Shown piece after piece: positions 13,577 to 14,458 of a stretch of DNA of 14,458 nt; the first letter of the stretch is position 1; each line of letters starts with the position of its first letter. Below the pieces are notes generated by a model, which saw nothing but the letters and a program-made list of their open reading frames with translations, was not told where the DNA came from and made no database searches. Source of the stretch: Actinomycetota bacterium (GTDB lineage Bacteria > Actinomycetota > Humimicrobiia > Humimicrobiales > Humimicrobiaceae); assembly GCA_028718045.1 (NCBI GenBank), contig JAQUMQ010000012.1:1-14458 (forward strand). Direction: 5' to 3'. Made by a program: the position numbers and the translations under genes.

Positions 13577-14458
13577 AATAACCTCTTTCATAGAATTGTT
13601 AGCTTAGATAACTTATTTTTGAGTTTTTATGAATTTAGACGCGGAAAGAGAAAAAAGAAAGATGTTCAATTATTTGAAAAAAATCTTGAAGATAAAATTT
13701 TTAGATTGCATCAAGAATTAGTATCAGGAAATTACAAGCATTCAAATTATACATCATTTTATATTATAGATCCAAAACAAAGGCATATTCATAAAGCTTG
13801 TGTAAAAGACCGTATAGTTCATCATGCAGTTTACAGAATACTTTATCCAATATTTGATAAAGGATTTATTCAACATTCATATTCTTGTAGGAATCAAAAG
13901 GGAACCCATAAAGCTGTTTACAAACTCGATGGTTTTGTTAGAAAAACATCACTAAATTTTAAAGGACCTTGCTTTGCATTAAAATGTGATATTAAAAAGT
14001 TTTTTGATTCAATAGATCATCTAATCCTTTTTAATTTAATCCAAAAGAAAATTAAAGACAAGAAAGTTTTGGATTTAATTTACAAAATTATTGTTAGTTT
14101 TTCAGCACGCACGAATCGAGAGAGAGAGAGAGAGAGAGTAAAAATCCTGCCGGATTTTTACACAGTAAAGGACTTCCGATTGGCAACCTAACAAGCCAAT
14201 TATTTGCAAATATTTATTTAAATGAGTTAGATCGATATATTAAACATAAATTAAGAATCAAATATTATCTAAGGTATTGTGATGATTTTGTAATTTTGGA
14301 TAGTAATCCAGAAGTATTAATTAAATTAATATGTATTATCCAGAAATTTCTGCGAAACAATTTAAAACTTCAACTACATCCTGGCAAAATCAGCATTAAA
14401 AAACTAAAACAAGGCATTGATTTTTTGGGATATATAACTTTGCCCAACTTTCGTATTT
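13568..14458 (+). CDS. DGR reverse transcriptase, frame broken at a GA repeat, cut at window end
   Basis: This enzyme copies template RNA into adenine-mutagenised cDNA. The start is chosen as TTG at 13568, which lies 7 nt after AAAGGAG; a TTG at 13562 would be too close. The first frame carries HNNLFHRIVSLDNL, the R-x-I-H-K-A--KDRIVHHAVYRI block, SYSCRNQKGTHKAV and the catalytic Asp of KCDIKKFFDS (13988-13990). It then runs through the GA tract and stops at 14189-14191. The rest of the domain continues in the -1 frame from about 14143: GLPIGNLTSQ (the DGR-type IGxxxSQ, where group II introns have QGxxxSP), the catalytic YCDD at 14275-14286, and HPGKISI/IDFLGY near the edge. Both halves look intact, so only the frame at 14118-14142 is wrong. 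Losing one GA unit or adding two would repair it. A -1 ribosomal shift or a sequencing error are the alternatives. Confidence 0.88.
14118..14138 (+). repeat. GA dinucleotide tract inside the reverse transcriptase gene
   Basis: Ten GA units plus one G follow a C, read as alternating Arg-Glu. With this length the frame enters a stop 50 nt later; with 9 units it joins the downstream motifs. Such tracts change length by strand slippage. Confidence 0.9.
14138..14161 (+). other. Perfect 10-bp inverted repeat next to the GA tract
   Basis: GTAAAAATCC-TGCC-GGATTTTTAC begins on the last base of the GA tract and includes an A5 run (14140-14144). It shares GTAAAAATC and TTTTTAC with the palindrome at 13525-13553. 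It may promote slippage, or pausing at the A5. Confidence 0.55.

Noticed and set aside
13568..14458. Group II intron or retron reverse transcriptase
   Set aside because: The IGNLTSQ motif, the neighbouring avd gene and the TR/VR pair identify the DGR class. No intron RNA domain or msr/msd was seen.

Overview
The window is AT-rich bacterial DNA with tightly packed genes, strong AGGAG-type ribosome binding sites and standard stop codon use. The gene content (a diversity-generating retroelement with an Avd protein, a stand-alone Cas2-like protein, many small unassigned proteins) would suit a Patescibacteria/CPR-type genome or another small-genome environmental bacterium. That placement is an inference and no ribosomal or marker gene is present to confirm it. 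I recognised no tRNA, rRNA, insertion sequence or CRISPR array.

Region 1 (1-6761, + strand) is a three-gene restriction or phage-defence operon. It holds a large SNF2/DEAH-type helicase cut at the left edge (with an in-frame TAA at 16-18), a 1094-residue N6-adenine DNA methyltransferase of the Eco57I/TaqI type with its own target-recognition domain, and an overlapping HNH-type zinc endonuclease-like gene. A hairpin terminator ends it.

Region 2 (6832-11843) begins with a divergent control region. A stand-alone Cas2-like gene runs left, and a LexA/UmuD-like S24 self-cleaving repressor runs right. Their promoters stand back to back, and a palindrome overlaps the -35 box of the repressor promoter. 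The repressor is followed by a 42-residue basic protein, a proteasome-beta-like Ntn hydrolase, a membrane-anchored FG-GAP-like protein, a two-TM protein, a HEPN-like protein (RNxxxH motif), a zinc-ribbon protein and a 52-residue mini zinc ribbon. Most have no assigned function.

Region 3 (11844-14458) is a diversity-generating retroelement (DGR). A GC-rich target gene ends in a 119-bp variable repeat (VR), and the template repeat (TR) lies exactly 558 bp downstream. VR and TR align without gaps. There are 15 substitutions in the body, all at TR adenines, and 2 non-adenine differences near the 3' end, which is the signature of adenine-specific mutagenic retrohoming. An avd gene (- strand) and a DGR-type reverse transcriptase (+ strand, motif LPIGNLTSQ and YCDD) follow. 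These two genes start head to head and overlap by 9 bp.

The most striking point is that the reverse transcriptase frame is broken exactly at a 21-nt GA dinucleotide tract, (GA)10G, between catalytic motifs. Losing one GA unit would restore one continuous reverse transcriptase. This raises the possibility of a phase-variable (on/off) diversification machine. A programmed -1 frameshift at the adjoining A5/hairpin or a sequencing error are the alternatives.
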